The notes beneath the pieces were generated by a model. The model was not told the origin of the DNA and made no database searches. It saw only the letters and a program-made list of their open reading frames with translations. 64,000 nucleotides of DNA from Crossiella cryophila (GTDB lineage Bacteria; Actinomycetota; Actinomycetes; Mycobacteriales; Pseudonocardiaceae), in contig NZ_JACHMH010000001.1 in assembly GCF_014204915.1 (NCBI RefSeq), positions 310,001-374,000 on the forward strand, in the 5' to 3' direction. Positions 17,864 to 29,763 of the stretch are shown piece by piece (positions within the stretch are counted from its first letter, which is position 1; each line of letters begins with the position of its first letter). The position numbers were made by a program, and so were the translations under genes.

Positions 17864-18874
17864 ATGACGACGAAGACCCGCGAGATCCACCTGACCGCCC
17901 GCCCGGCCGGCGCGCCCGGCCAGGAGCACTTCACCATCACCGAGGTCGACCTGCCGGACCCCGGCCCCGGCCAGATCCTGGTCCGCAACACCTGGCTGTC
18001 GGTGGACCCGTACATGCGCGGCCGGATGAACGCGGGCGAGAGCTACATCGGGGCGTTCCCGGTCGGCGGCCCGCTGCAGGGGCACGCGGTGGGCGAGGTG
18101 CTGCACAGCGCGGCGCCGGAGATCCCGGTCGGCGCCACCGTGGTGCACTTCGACGGCTGGCGGGAACACGCCCTGCTGGACGCGGCCTCACCGATGGTCA
18201 ACGTGATCGACCCCGCCCTGGCCCCACCGCAGGCCCACCTCGGCGTGCTGGGCACCACCGGCCTGAGCGCGTACGCCGCGGTCAAGGAGATCGCCCCGGT
18301 CCTGCCCGGCGACGTGGTGTTCGTCTCCGCCGCGGCAGGCGCGGTGGGCAGCGTCGCAGGCCAGGTGGCCCGCAAACTCGGCGCCACCCGGGTGATCGGC
18401 TCGGCAGGCGGCCCGGCCAAGGCGGCGAAACTGGTCAGCGACTTCGGCTACGACGCCGCCCTGGACTACCGCGCCGGCGACCTGCCCGGCCAGCTGGCCA
18501 AGGCCGCCCCCGACGGCATCGACGTCTACATCGACAACGTCGGCGGCGACCACCTGCAGGCCGCCATCGGCGCCATCCGCCCACACGGCCGGATCGCCAT
18601 GGTCGGCATGATCAGCGGCTACAACACCCCGGTCCCCGGCCCGGACAACCTGTTCCTGGCCGCCAGCCGCGAAGCCACCCTCCGCGGCATGCTGGTGACC
18701 AGCTACTTCCACCTGTTCCCGGAGTGGCTCGGGCAGGCGTCGGGCTGGCTCGCGGACGGCACGCTGCGGACCGCGGAGACGGTGGTCGAGGGGTTCGACA
18801 ACACCGTGTCGGCGTTCCTGAGCGTGTTCGAGGGGGCGAACACCGGGAAGATGCTGGTGCGGTTGCCGGGGTGA
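17864..18874 (+). CDS. NADP-dependent MDR oxidoreductase (CurA/leukotriene B4 dehydrogenase-like)
   Basis: A 336-residue zinc-free medium-chain reductase. The catalytic domain has LSVDPYMRGRM; the nucleotide-binding part has LGTTGLSAYAAVKEI, then AAAGAVGSVAGQVARKLGA and IDVYIDNVGGDHL. Family members reduce alkenals, quinones or prostaglandin-type enones with NADPH. It is divergent from the SARP regulator and likely under its control. The start at 17864 (MTTKTREIHL) is the usual family N-terminus. Confidence 0.9.
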   Translation: MTTKTREIHLTARPAGAPGQEHFTITEVDLPDPGPGQILVRNTWLSVDPYMRGRMNAGESYIGAFPVGGPLQGHAVGEVLHSAAPEIPVGATVVHFDGWREHALLDAASPMVNVIDPALAPPQAHLGVLGTTGLSAYAAVKEIAPVLPGDVVFVSAAAGAVGSVAGQVARKLGATRVIGSAGGPAKAAKLVSDFGYDAALDYRAGDLPGQLAKAAPDGIDVYIDNVGGDHLQAAIGAIRPHGRIAMVGMISGYNTPVPGPDNLFLAASREATLRGMLVTSYFHLFPEWLGQASGWLADGTLRTAETVVEGFDNTVSAFLSVFEGANTGKMLVRLPG

Positions 18875-18882
18875 GGTCGGGG

Positions 18883-20676
<1,794 letters not shown>

Positions 20677-20728
20677 CAGAAGTTCGCGTTCTCCACTTGA
20701 GTTGCCGACCGCGCAGGACCAGCAGGTC

Positions 20729-21694
20729 CTAGGCGTGCACCTCGGGCGGAGCGGCACGAGGGGCTTCCTCGACGCTCATCACCCTGGCGCCGTGCACCGG
20801 CCCCTGTGCCACTCGCACGGTACGGCACACGCCGACCCCGGACAGCTCCGCGGCGACCCGGACCGCGGACTCGCCGTCCTGGCAGAGGAACGCGCAGGTC
20901 GGGCCGGAGCCGGAGACGATGCCGGCCAGCGCGCCCGCGTCCACCCCGGCCCGCAGGGTGCGGCGCAGCGCGGGACGCAGCGAGACCGCGGCGGCCTGCA
21001 GGTCGTTGCCCAGCAGCAGCGCGAGCTGCCGCGGGTCGCCGGTGGCCAGTGCCTCCACCACGGGTTCGACCGCGCCGACGCGGGGCGGTTCGCCCTCGGC
21101 GCGCAGCCGGTCCAGTTCCTTGAACACCGAGGGCGTGGACAGGCCCTCGTGGTCGAGCGCGAGCACCCAGTGGAACTGGTGCCTGGCCAGCACCGGGACC
21201 AGCCGGTCGCCCCGGCCGGAGCCGAGCGCGGTGCCGCCGTGCAGGCAGAAGGGCACGTCCGCGCCGAGCGCGGCGGCCACGTCGGCCAGCTCGTCCTTGC
21301 CGATCTCCAGCTTCCACAGCGAGGCCAGCCCGACCAGGGTGGCGGCCGCGTCCGCGCTGCCACCGGCCATGCCGCCTGCCACCGGGATGCCCTTGCGGAT
21401 GTGCACCCGGACCTTGGGGTCCTTGGGATCGCGGCCCACGTACTCGGCCAGCGCCTCCACCGCTTTCCAGGCCAGGTTGGAGAAGTCGGCCGGGACCATC
21501 TCCGCGCTGTCGCCGACCACCTCGATCCCCGGCTCGTCGGCGACCGCGACGGTGACCTCGTCGTTCAGGGACAACGCCTGGAAGACGGTCAGCAGGTCGT
21601 GGTAGCCGTCCTTGCGCACATCCCCGACGGCAAGATGCACATTGACCTTGGCCGGGGCGCGGACGATGACCGGTGGTGGAACGACTGCCAGCAC
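20729..21694 (-). CDS. ispE: 4-diphosphocytidyl-2-C-methyl-D-erythritol kinase
   Basis: A 321-residue GHMP kinase of the MEP isoprenoid pathway, which phosphorylates CDP-methylerythritol. [13 protein letters not shown] near the start contains the substrate-binding Lys; the ATP loop is [16 protein letters not shown] (about residues 104-119); the third motif is [13 protein letters not shown]. In most actinobacteria it directly follows ksgA; here the metNIQ genes separate them. ABC-F follows downstream. Confidence 0.95.
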   Translation of the reverse strand: MLAVVPPPVIVRAPAKVNVHLAVGDVRKDGYHDLLTVFQALSLNDEVTVAVADEPGIEVVGDSAEMVPADFSNLAWKAVEALAEYVGRDPKDPKVRVHIRKGIPVAGGMAGGSADAAATLVGLASLWKLEIGKDELADVAAALGADVPFCLHGGTALGSGRGDRLVPVLARHQFHWVLALDHEGLSTPSVFKELDRLRAEGEPPRVGAVEPVVEALATGDPRQLALLLGNDLQAAAVSLRPALRRTLRAGVDAGALAGIVSGSGPTCAFLCQDGESAVRVAAELSGVGVCRTVRVAQGPVHGARVMSVEEAPRAAPPEVHA

Positions 21695-21726
21695 GCTCCC
21701 AGCCTACGTGCTCGATCGACAAAACA

Positions 21727-21796
21727 CGTCCGGCTCCCGCTCCGCGGACGACTTTCTGCCGGTTGGCGAAAGTGTGCCACGGGCGGGAGCCGGACG
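21727..21796 (-). terminator. 14-bp perfect inverted repeat after metQ
   Basis: CGTCCGGCTCCCGC (21727-21740) and its exact complement (21783-21796) enclose 42 nt. The element fills the gap between the metQ stop and the ispE start, so it most likely ends the metNIQ transcript. The long loop is unusual. Confidence 0.55.
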
Positions 21797-21824
21797 GTCG
21801 CGCTCAGTGCCCAGGTGGAGCCGT

Positions 21825-22637
21825 TCAGGCGGGGATGACCGCGCCGCCGAACTCCTTCTGGATGTAGTCCCTGGTCTGCTGCGAGGTCAGCAGCTCGGCC
21901 AGCGCCTTGATCCGCTTGTCCTCGGCCAGCTCCGGCCGGGTGACCAGGCCGTTGGCGTAGGGGTTGTTCTCCGCCTTCTCCACCGCGAGCGAGCCCTTGA
22001 TCGGGTCCAGCCCGGCGTCGATGGCGTAGTTGCCGTTGACGATGGAGGCGTCGGTGTCATCCAGGCTGCGGGCCAGCTGGGCAGGCTCCAGCTCGACGAA
22101 CTTGAGGTTCTTCGGGTTCTCCCCGATGTCCTTGAGCGCCGCGCCGGCCTCGGTGCCCGGCTTGAGCTTGAGCACGCCGTTGGCCTGCAGCAGCTTGAGC
22201 GCGCGGGTCTGGTTGGAGGCGTCCTGGGACAGCGCCACCTTGCCGCCGCTGGGCAGGTCGGCGATGTTCTTGACCTTCTTGGAGAACACCGCCAGCGGCT
22301 CGATGTGCACCGGGGTGACGAACTTCAGGTCGCCGCCGCGCTCCTTGAGGAACTCGGTGAGGTAGGGCACGTGCTGGAAGTAGTTGGCCTCCAGCTGCTT
22401 GTCCACCAGCGAGGTGTTGGGCAGCACGTAGTCCTGGAACTCCACCACCTCGATCTTGAGGTTCTTGCTGGCCGCCAGGTTGTTCTTGACCCAGTTGAGG
22501 ATCTTGGCGTGCGGTACCGGGCTGACCGCGACCCGCAGGGTGGCCTCCTGGTTGGCGGCGTTGTCGGCGCCGCCGCCGCAGGCGGTCAGGGTGAGGGCGG
22601 CGGTGACGACGGTCGCGATGAGGGCGCTCACGCGCAT
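21825..22637 (-). CDS. metQ: methionine ABC transporter substrate-binding lipoprotein
   Basis: A 270-residue NlpA/MetQ-family lipoprotein. The signal peptide ends in lipobox LTAC. Family motifs are LRVAVSPVPHAKILNWV, then VEFQDYVLPNTSLVDKQLEA, NYFQHVPYL and the region VALSQDASNQTRALKLLQ, plus IVNGNYAIDAG. It captures methionine (or a related compound) outside the cell for the MetI/MetN complex. It is last in metN-metI-metQ, and the transcript begins with an S-box riboswitch, which supports the methionine assignment. Confidence 0.93.
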   Translation of the reverse strand: MRVSALIATVVTAALTLTACGGGADNAANQEATLRVAVSPVPHAKILNWVKNNLAASKNLKIEVVEFQDYVLPNTSLVDKQLEANYFQHVPYLTEFLKERGGDLKFVTPVHIEPLAVFSKKVKNIADLPSGGKVALSQDASNQTRALKLLQANGVLKLKPGTEAGAALKDIGENPKNLKFVELEPAQLARSLDDTDASIVNGNYAIDAGLDPIKGSLAVEKAENNPYANGLVTRPELAEDKRIKALAELLTSQQTRDYIQKEFGGAVIPA

Positions 22638-22651
22638 GGAACTGGTCCTAT

Positions 22652-23335
22652 CTAGACGGTGATCTGGCGGCGACGGTCGACCGTGCGCGAAACAAGATCA
22701 AAGAGGTATTGCACGAGGAAGGTGAGCGCGGCGAGCGCGGCCACCGAGGTGTAGAGCAGTCGGGAGTCGAAGCGCTGGTACCCGTAGGTGATGGCCAGGT
22801 TGCCCAGGCCGCCGCCGCCGACCGCGCCGGCCATCGCGGAGTAGCCGATCAGCGCGACCGCGGTGACCCCGATGGCCGAGATCAACGCCGGACCGGCCTC
22901 CTTGACCAGCACACTGCGCACGATCTTGGGCTTGCTCGCGCCGGTGGTCAGGGCGGCCTCGACCACGCCGACCGGCACCTCCCGCAGCGCGGACTGCACC
23001 AGCCGGGCCAGGAACGGGATGGCGCCGATGGTCAGCGGCACGGTCGCCGGACCGCTGCCGATGTAGCTGCCCACCAGCGCGCGGGTCAGCGGGATGAGCG
23101 CGACCAGCAGGATGATGAACGGCAGCGACCTGGTCAGGTCGACGATGAAGCCCAGCACCCGGTAGACCACCGGTTGCGGTCGTAGTCCGCCGGGCGCGCT
23201 GGCGTGCAGCAGCACGCCGAGCGGGACGCCGCCGAGCACCGCGAACAGGGTGCCGAGTCCGACCATCAGGCCGGTCTCGGCCCCCGCCTGGGCGAGCTTG
23301 TCGAATACTTCCGCCCAGGGTGTTGCCTGTTTCAC
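22652..23335 (-). CDS. metI: methionine ABC transporter permease
   Basis: A 227-residue membrane protein with about five transmembrane segments. The EAA-type contact loop is ALREVPVGVVEAALTTGASKPKI; other family signatures are FIVDLTRSLPFIILLVALIP and YSAMAGAVGGGGLGNLAI. The start overlaps the metN stop by 4 bp, so the two are translationally coupled; metQ follows after 14 bp. Confidence 0.94.
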   Translation of the reverse strand: MKQATPWAEVFDKLAQAGAETGLMVGLGTLFAVLGGVPLGVLLHASAPGGLRPQPVVYRVLGFIVDLTRSLPFIILLVALIPLTRALVGSYIGSGPATVPLTIGAIPFLARLVQSALREVPVGVVEAALTTGASKPKIVRSVLVKEAGPALISAIGVTAVALIGYSAMAGAVGGGGLGNLAITYGYQRFDSRLLYTSVAALAALTFLVQYLFDLVSRTVDRRRQITV

Positions 23336-24354
23336 GCGGCTGCTCCTCCAGCGAGCACGGTGGGCCGGCGGCGGACGACGGCGCCGCGCTCGGCGATCCA
23401 GTCGAAGGCCGAGTCGGCGTTGGCTCCGGTCAACGCGACCCGGAACCGGGCCACGGGGGTGTCGGCGAGACGGGTCATCCCGCCGCCAAGCAGGTTCAGG
23501 TCCACCTCGAAGCGGCTGGCCGCCTCGGGCAGCAGCGCGCCGACCGCGGCGAAACCGACCAGCACCACGTCGGCCACCCGGTCGAAGCGGGCGTCGGTGT
23601 CCCCGGCGCGCACGATGTCCTCCACGCCCGGCAGCAGCGCGCCGGAGGTGCGCGAACCGGCCTGGGTGACCAGGTCCAGCACCTTGCCGTGCTCCACCAC
23701 CTGGCCGCGGTCGAGCACCGCGACGTCATCGCAGATCCGGCGCACCACGCCCATGTCGTGCGTGACCACCAGCACGGTCACGCCCAGTTCGGCGCGGGCC
23801 CGGTCCAGCACGGTCAGCACCGAGGCGGTGGTGTCCGGGTCCAGCGCGGAGGTGGGCTCGTCGGCCAGCAGCACCGAGGGGTTGGCGGCCAGCGCACGGG
23901 CGATGGCCACCCGCTGGCGCTGCCCGCCGGAGAGCTGGTCCGGGTAGTTGCCTGCCTTGTCGGCCAGGCCGACCAGGTCCAGCAGCTCGACCACCCGCTT
24001 GCGCCTGGCCTCCACCGGCGCGCCCGCGGCCTCCAGCGGCAGCGCGATGTTGCCGGCCGCGGTGCGCTGGCGCAGCAGCGAGTCGTTCTGCGGCACCACG
24101 CCGATCTGGCGGCGGGCGGCGCGCAGCGCGGAGCCGCGCAGGGTCACCAGGTCGGTGCCGTCGACCAGGATGCCGCCCGAGTCGGGCTGTTCCAGCAATG
24201 CGATGCACCGGGCGAGCGTGGACTTGCCCGCCCCGCTCTCGCCGACGACGCCGCACACCGTTCCAGCGGGGACCTGGAGCGAGACGCCGTCGAGTGCGAC
24301 GGTCGTGCCACTGCGGCCCCGGTAGGCCTTGGTCAGGTTCTCAACTGTGATCAC
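23332..24354 (-). CDS. metN: methionine ABC transporter ATP-binding protein
   Basis: A 340-residue ATPase. Walker A is GESGAGKST (about residues 38-46), signature LSGGQRQRVAIARAL, Walker B LLADEPTSALD, and H-loop in VVTHDMGVV. The C-terminal 95 residues form a NIL-type regulatory domain as in MetN. The GTG at 24354 is chosen because a GGAG lies five bases upstream; the longer frame from 24399 has no support. First gene of the operon, about 217 bp downstream of the S-box core. Confidence 0.94.
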   Translation of the reverse strand: MITVENLTKAYRGRSGTTVALDGVSLQVPAGTVCGVVGESGAGKSTLARCIALLEQPDSGGILVDGTDLVTLRGSALRAARRQIGVVPQNDSLLRQRTAAGNIALPLEAAGAPVEARRKRVVELLDLVGLADKAGNYPDQLSGGQRQRVAIARALAANPSVLLADEPTSALDPDTTASVLTVLDRARAELGVTVLVVTHDMGVVRRICDDVAVLDRGQVVEHGKVLDLVTQAGSRTSGALLPGVEDIVRAGDTDARFDRVADVVLVGFAAVGALLPEAASRFEVDLNLLGGGMTRLADTPVARFRVALTGANADSAFDWIAERGAVVRRRPTVLAGGAAA

Positions 24355-24407
24355 GATGTCTCCATGGCAGGGCGGAACCGCGCTCGGCGGCCCGCGCACA
24401 CCTGTCG

Positions 24408-24427
24408 CCCGGATGAATCCCGGGCAG
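24408..24427 (-). promoter_or_regulatory. short hairpin between the S-box and metN
   Basis: GCCCGG pairs with CCGGGC over a 7-nt loop, 54-73 nt before the metN start. It could be part of the riboswitch expression platform; I see no U-run, so a role in translation or attenuation cannot be told apart. Confidence 0.35.
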
Positions 24428-24549
24428 AAAGCGGGTAGAGCGTTCTGGTGGAGGAGAGCGCGCCGTCAGACGGGCGGCAGACCGGTCAGGATCGACAACC
24501 GGTGACCGTGCGACGGCCGTGATCGACTACGCGTCGGCGCGTAAGTACG

Positions 24550-24656
24550 TGCATGAGCTTCATGTCTGCTCCATCGCTCCTGGCGGTAGCACCTGCCCAG
24601 TGACTGGGCGGTTGCTGCGGCTTCACAGATCCAGGTCTCTCGGCCGCTCGGGATGG
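24550..24656 (-). ncRNA. S-box SAM riboswitch (SAM-I/SAM-IV type) of metNIQ
   Basis: The minus strand carries the S-box core: P1 arms CCATC (24652-24656) and GATGG (24571-24575); between them GAGCGGCCGAGAGACC, TGAAGCCGCAGCAACC, a P3 hairpin GCCCAG-tca-CTGGGC, and GGTGCTACC. A further small hairpin, CATGA-AGC-TCATG, follows P1, as in SAM-IV RNAs. Binding of S-adenosylmethionine should turn off the methionine uptake genes that start 200 bp downstream. The 450-bp gap between ksgA and metN holds this element and no gene that I can support. Confidence 0.88.
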
Positions 24657-24803
24657 ATTACTAGGACAGTAGAGCTGAACGGGGCGAAGAAAAGCAAGTG
24701 CGTCCGCCCGTTCGGCCGTGGTTCGTTCGCCAGATCACATGCTGTAACGAACAAGCAGGTGTGACGAGCACACCCCCTGGGGTCAACACGGCACCCAGCG
24801 TGG

Positions 24804-25694
24804 TTATTCCCCGAGCTCCGCCTCGGTCTTGGCGATCTTGACGAAGGCGTGGATGTCGAGCTGCTCGCCCCTGGCGGTCGGCTCGATCCCGGCCGCGGCC
24901 AGCACCCGGCCCGCCCGGTCGGCCGAGCCCGCCCAGTTCGCCAGCGCGGCCCGCAGGCCCTTGCGGCGCTGGGCGAAGGCGGCCTCGATCACCGCGAACA
25001 CCGCGGCCTTGTCCGCACCCTCTGGCTCGGCCCTGCGGGTGAAGGCGACCAGCGCGGAGTCCACGTTGGGCACCGGCCAGAACACCGCGCGCGGCACCGC
25101 GGAGGCCCGGCGCATCCCGGCGTACCAGGCGGCCTTGACGCTGGGCACACCGTAGATCCGGCTGCCCGGACCGGCGGCCAGCCGGTCGGCGACCTCGGCC
25201 TGCACCATGACCAGGCCGGTGCGCAGCGAGGGCAGTTCGGCGAGCAGGTGCAGCACCACCGGCACGGCCACGTTGTAGGGCAGGTTGGCCACCAGCGCGG
25301 TCGGCGCCGGCTCGCCGAGGTCGGCGGCCCGCACCCGCATCGCGTCGGCCAGCACCACCCGCAGGTTCGCCGCCAGCTCGGGCGCGCGTTCGGCGGCGGT
25401 GGTCGGCAGCAGTCCGGCCAGCACCGGGTCGATCTCCACCGCGACCACCGAGCGGCAGGCGGGCAGCAGCGCCAGGGTCAGCGAGCCGAGTCCCGGCCCG
25501 ACCTCAAGCACGACGTCCTCGGCGGTGAGCCCGGCCTCCCACACGATGCGGCGCACCGTGTTGGGGTCGTGCACGAAGTTCTGCCCCAGCTTCTTGGTGG
25601 GACGCACGTCCAGCTCGGCGGCCAGCCGACGCACATCGGCCGGGCCGAGGAGCGAGACGCCCTGCGGCCCGGCCGGTGCCGGAGTTTCAGTCAC
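24804..25694 (-). CDS. ksgA: 16S rRNA dimethyladenosine transferase
   Basis: A 296-residue SAM-dependent methyltransferase that dimethylates two adjacent adenosines in helix 45 of 16S rRNA. It has [20 protein letters not shown] motif [12 protein letters not shown], motif II VAVEIDP, and the catalytic NLPYN. The start is the GTG at 25694, 10 bp after the rpfB stop; the longer frame overlaps rpfB. Position in tatD-rpfB-ksgA is standard for actinobacteria. Confidence 0.95.
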   Translation of the reverse strand: MTETPAPAGPQGVSLLGPADVRRLAAELDVRPTKKLGQNFVHDPNTVRRIVWEAGLTAEDVVLEVGPGLGSLTLALLPACRSVVAVEIDPVLAGLLPTTAAERAPELAANLRVVLADAMRVRAADLGEPAPTALVANLPYNVAVPVVLHLLAELPSLRTGLVMVQAEVADRLAAGPGSRIYGVPSVKAAWYAGMRRASAVPRAVFWPVPNVDSALVAFTRRAEPEGADKAAVFAVIEAAFAQRRKGLRAALANWAGSADRAGRVLAAAGIEPTARGEQLDIHAFVKIAKTEAELGE

Positions 25695-25704
25695 GCGCCA
25701 GAGA

Positions 25705-27213
<1,509 letters not shown>

Positions 27214-27403
27214 TCATGCAAGGCACGCCACGGCTGGTCGACGAGCCCCGACACACGTCTCCCTGTTTGGTGCGAACCACTCCCGAAACCTGGTGTCCCG
27301 GGAACGATCACGGGACAGTAACGAGTCCCGGGGGGTTGCGCAAAGACCCCGTTGGCGTTTTGTGATCCGGCGCACAGCAACGAACCGGGGTCACTGAGCG
27401 TCC

Positions 27404-28249
27404 TCATTGCATCGCCGAGCGCTCTGCCAGCCGGAACACTCGTTCGGCCGTCGCGGAGGTGATCTCGGCGAGTTCGGCCACATCCACTCCCCTGAGTGAC
27501 GCGATGACACGCGCTGTATAGGTAACGGCGTAGGGCTCGTTGGGTCGGCCGCGGTACGGGTGCGGGGTCAGGAACGGAGCGTCGGTCTCGATCAGGAACT
27601 GGTCGTCCGGGACCAGCCGGGCCGCTTCGCGGAGGTCGGCGGAGTTACGGAAGGTCACCGGACCGGCGAAAGACAGCACATAGCCCTTGTCCACACACTT
27701 CCGGGCGAACGCAGCGTCACCGGAGAAGCAGTGGAAGACCACGGTCTCCGGCGCCCCCTCCTCGTCCAGGATCCGCAGCACGTCCGCGTGCGCGTCCCGG
27801 TCGTGGATCATCAGCGCCTTGTCCAGCCGCTTGGCCAGATCGATGTGCCACCGGAAGGCCGGGTCCTGGGCAGCGGGCGGCGCGTAGTCCCAGTAGTAGT
27901 CGAGGCCGGTCTCGCCCACCGCGACCACCCTCGGCGCGGCCGCGAGCTTCTCCAGCTCGGTCCGCTCGGCGTCGCCGAACACACTGGTCCGGGTGGGATG
28001 CAACGCGACAGCCGCGAACACCCGCTCATCCCAGCCAGCCGCCTCCACCACCCAGCGCGCCGATGGCAGGTCGTCGGCCACCGTGATCACCCGCCCCACG
28101 CCGACCGAGGCGGCCCGGTCCACCGCGGCCCGCACCGATTCGGGGTCGGTGAATCCGCAGGCATCCAGATGGGTGTGCGCGTCGACCACCGGCACCGGAA
28201 GCGGTTCCGGCATCGGCGGCGGGTCACCCTTACGTCCGTGCTCAGCCAC
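27404..28249 (-). CDS. tatD: TatD-family metal-dependent hydrolase/DNase
   Basis: A 281-residue TIM-barrel hydrolase. Metal ligands are visible in DAHTHLDACG, GETGLDYYWD, HDRDAHAD, FHCFSGD and ETDAPFL. TatD proteins have 3'-5' exonuclease activity in DNA repair. The GTG at 28249 is preferred; an ATG at 28213 (MPEPLPVPVVDAHTH) is an alternative. The gene leads into rpfB-ksgA. Upstream it lacks metG, its usual neighbour, and instead borders a 22-bp tandem repeat. Confidence 0.92.
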   Translation of the reverse strand: MAEHGRKGDPPPMPEPLPVPVVDAHTHLDACGFTDPESVRAAVDRAASVGVGRVITVADDLPSARWVVEAAGWDERVFAAVALHPTRTSVFGDAERTELEKLAAAPRVVAVGETGLDYYWDYAPPAAQDPAFRWHIDLAKRLDKALMIHDRDAHADVLRILDEEGAPETVVFHCFSGDAAFARKCVDKGYVLSFAGPVTFRNSADLREAARLVPDDQFLIETDAPFLTPHPYRGRPNEPYAVTYTARVIASLRGVDVAELAEITSATAERVFRLAERSAMQ

Positions 28250-28296
28250 GAAGCCCAACCCTAGGAGACGGTCCACGAAGCCCGGCGCCCGAGGCG

Positions 28297-28362
28297 GCGT
28301 ACGACAACGGCCAACGTGGCGTACAACAACGGCCAACACTGCGTACGACAACGGCCAACACG
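28297..28362. repeat. three 22-bp tandem repeats between tatD and pabB
   Basis: Core GCGTACGACAACGGCCAAC occurs at 28297, 28319 (one A for G) and 28341, each followed by a variable triplet, period 22 bp. The element occupies most of the divergent gap before tatD and pabB. It has no palindromic symmetry. Confidence 0.85.
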
Positions 28363-28431
28363 CCGGGTGGGGGTGAGTTCGGCTTGCCACATTTGCTGTT
28401 CTGAAACGGGCTCACCAGTCATGATGCGCGC

Positions 28432-29763
28432 GTGCACGTGCTCACCCGGCCCGTTGGCCGGCACATCGCCCCGGAACTGGTGTTCCGGCGGCTGGTGGCG
28501 CGTGCGCACGAACTGGGACTGCCGCCGCCTGCCGCGCTGACCGGCGACTGGTTTGGGTCGCGGGCGGTGTTGCTGCCCTCGGTGCAGGTCAACCCGGTGG
28601 TGGATGGGGTGGCGGAAACGGTGCCCTGTCTGCAACCCACGGTGACCGGGGCGGTGCCGCCGGGCACGGTCGGTGGGGGCTGGTTCGGCTATCTCGGTTA
28701 CGGGCTCACCGATCCCGGGTCCTGGACGCAGCCGCGTGGACTGGCCAACGCGGTGTGGGGCTGGGCCGATCACGTGCTCCGGCTGGACCACAGTGGACAG
28801 TGGTGGTTCGAGGCGCTGGTACCGGACAACCGGGACGAACCCGTTGCGCTGGCGGCGGAACTGGCCGAGCTGGTGGCCGCGCGCGGCGAGCCCGCGCCGC
28901 GGCCGTGGCGGGCCGGGCCGTTGCGCAGGGCCTCGGCGCGCAGGCATCAGGCCGCGGTGGCCGGTTGTGTGGACAACATCGCGGCCGGGGAGATCTTCCA
29001 GGCCAATGTGTGCACCCAGTTCGCCGCCGAGTTCGAGGGCGAGCCGGCGGAGCTGTTCGCCGAGGGCGTGGCCCGGCTGAATCCGGCCCGCGCGGCCTAT
29101 GTCGCCGGGGACTGGGGCGCGGTGGTGTCCTTCTCCCCCGAGTTGTTCCTGGCCCGGCATGGGCGCACCGTGCGGTCCAGTCCGATCAAGGGCACGCTGC
29201 CCCGTCGCGGGCCGGAGGACGAGGGCAACGCGGCCCGGCTGCGCCGCTCCGCCAAGGACGTGGCGGAGAACGTGATGATCGTGGACCTGGTGCGCAACGA
29301 CCTGGGCCGAGTCTGCGTGCCGGGGTCGGTCACCGTGCCGGAACTGCTGGTGGTGCGGCCCGCGCCGGGCGTGTGGCACCTGGTGTCCACCGTGCAGGGC
29401 GAGCTGCGGCCGGAGGTGGACGACGCGATGCTGCTGGAGGCGACCTTCCCGCCCGGCTCGGTCACCGGCGCGCCCAAGGTGCGCGCGCTGGAGATCATCG
29501 CCGAGCTGGAGGACCAGCCACGGCAGGTCTACTGCGGGGCGATCGGCCTGGCCTCGCCGGTAGCCGGGATGGAGCTGAACGTGGCCATCCGGACGCTGGA
29601 GATCCAGGGCGGCGAGCTGCGGCTCGGGGTCGGCGGCGGGATCACCGCGGACTCGGATCCGCTGGCGGAGTGGCAGGAGTGCCTGGCCAAGGCGGCGCCG
29701 CTGGAGCGGTTGCTGGCCAGCGGCGCGGCCGTGCCCTGTTCGGTCAACCAGCAGGCTCGCTGA
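28432..29763 (+). CDS. pabB: aminodeoxychorismate synthase component I
   Basis: A 443-residue chorismate-utilising enzyme of folate synthesis; it makes 4-amino-4-deoxychorismate with ammonia from a PabA partner that is not in the window. The key motif SSPIKGTLPRRG has the Lys typical of PabB (anthranilate synthases have Ala there). Further signatures are GEIFQANVCTQF, AENVMIVDLVRNDLGRV, PPGSVTGAPKVRALE and the GVGGGI segment. Its 3' end overlaps the convergent phosphatase by 20 bp. A pabB near tatD-rpfB-ksgA is also found in mycobacteria. Confidence 0.9.
   Translation: MHVLTRPVGRHIAPELVFRRLVARAHELGLPPPAALTGDWFGSRAVLLPSVQVNPVVDGVAETVPCLQPTVTGAVPPGTVGGGWFGYLGYGLTDPGSWTQPRGLANAVWGWADHVLRLDHSGQWWFEALVPDNRDEPVALAAELAELVAARGEPAPRPWRAGPLRRASARRHQAAVAGCVDNIAAGEIFQANVCTQFAAEFEGEPAELFAEGVARLNPARAAYVAGDWGAVVSFSPELFLARHGRTVRSSPIKGTLPRRGPEDEGNAARLRRSAKDVAENVMIVDLVRNDLGRVCVPGSVTVPELLVVRPAPGVWHLVSTVQGELRPEVDDAMLLEATFPPGSVTGAPKVRALEIIAELEDQPRQVYCGAIGLASPVAGMELNVAIRTLEIQGGELRLGVGGGITADSDPLAEWQECLAKAAPLERLLASGAAVPCSVNQQAR

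Noticed and set aside
24355-24549. A short gene between the S-box and metN, including the open frame near 24519-24764
   Set aside because: The frames overlap the riboswitch or lack a ribosome binding site and any family motif.
28297-28362. CRISPR array
   Set aside because: The repeats are separated by only three bases, and no cas genes are present.
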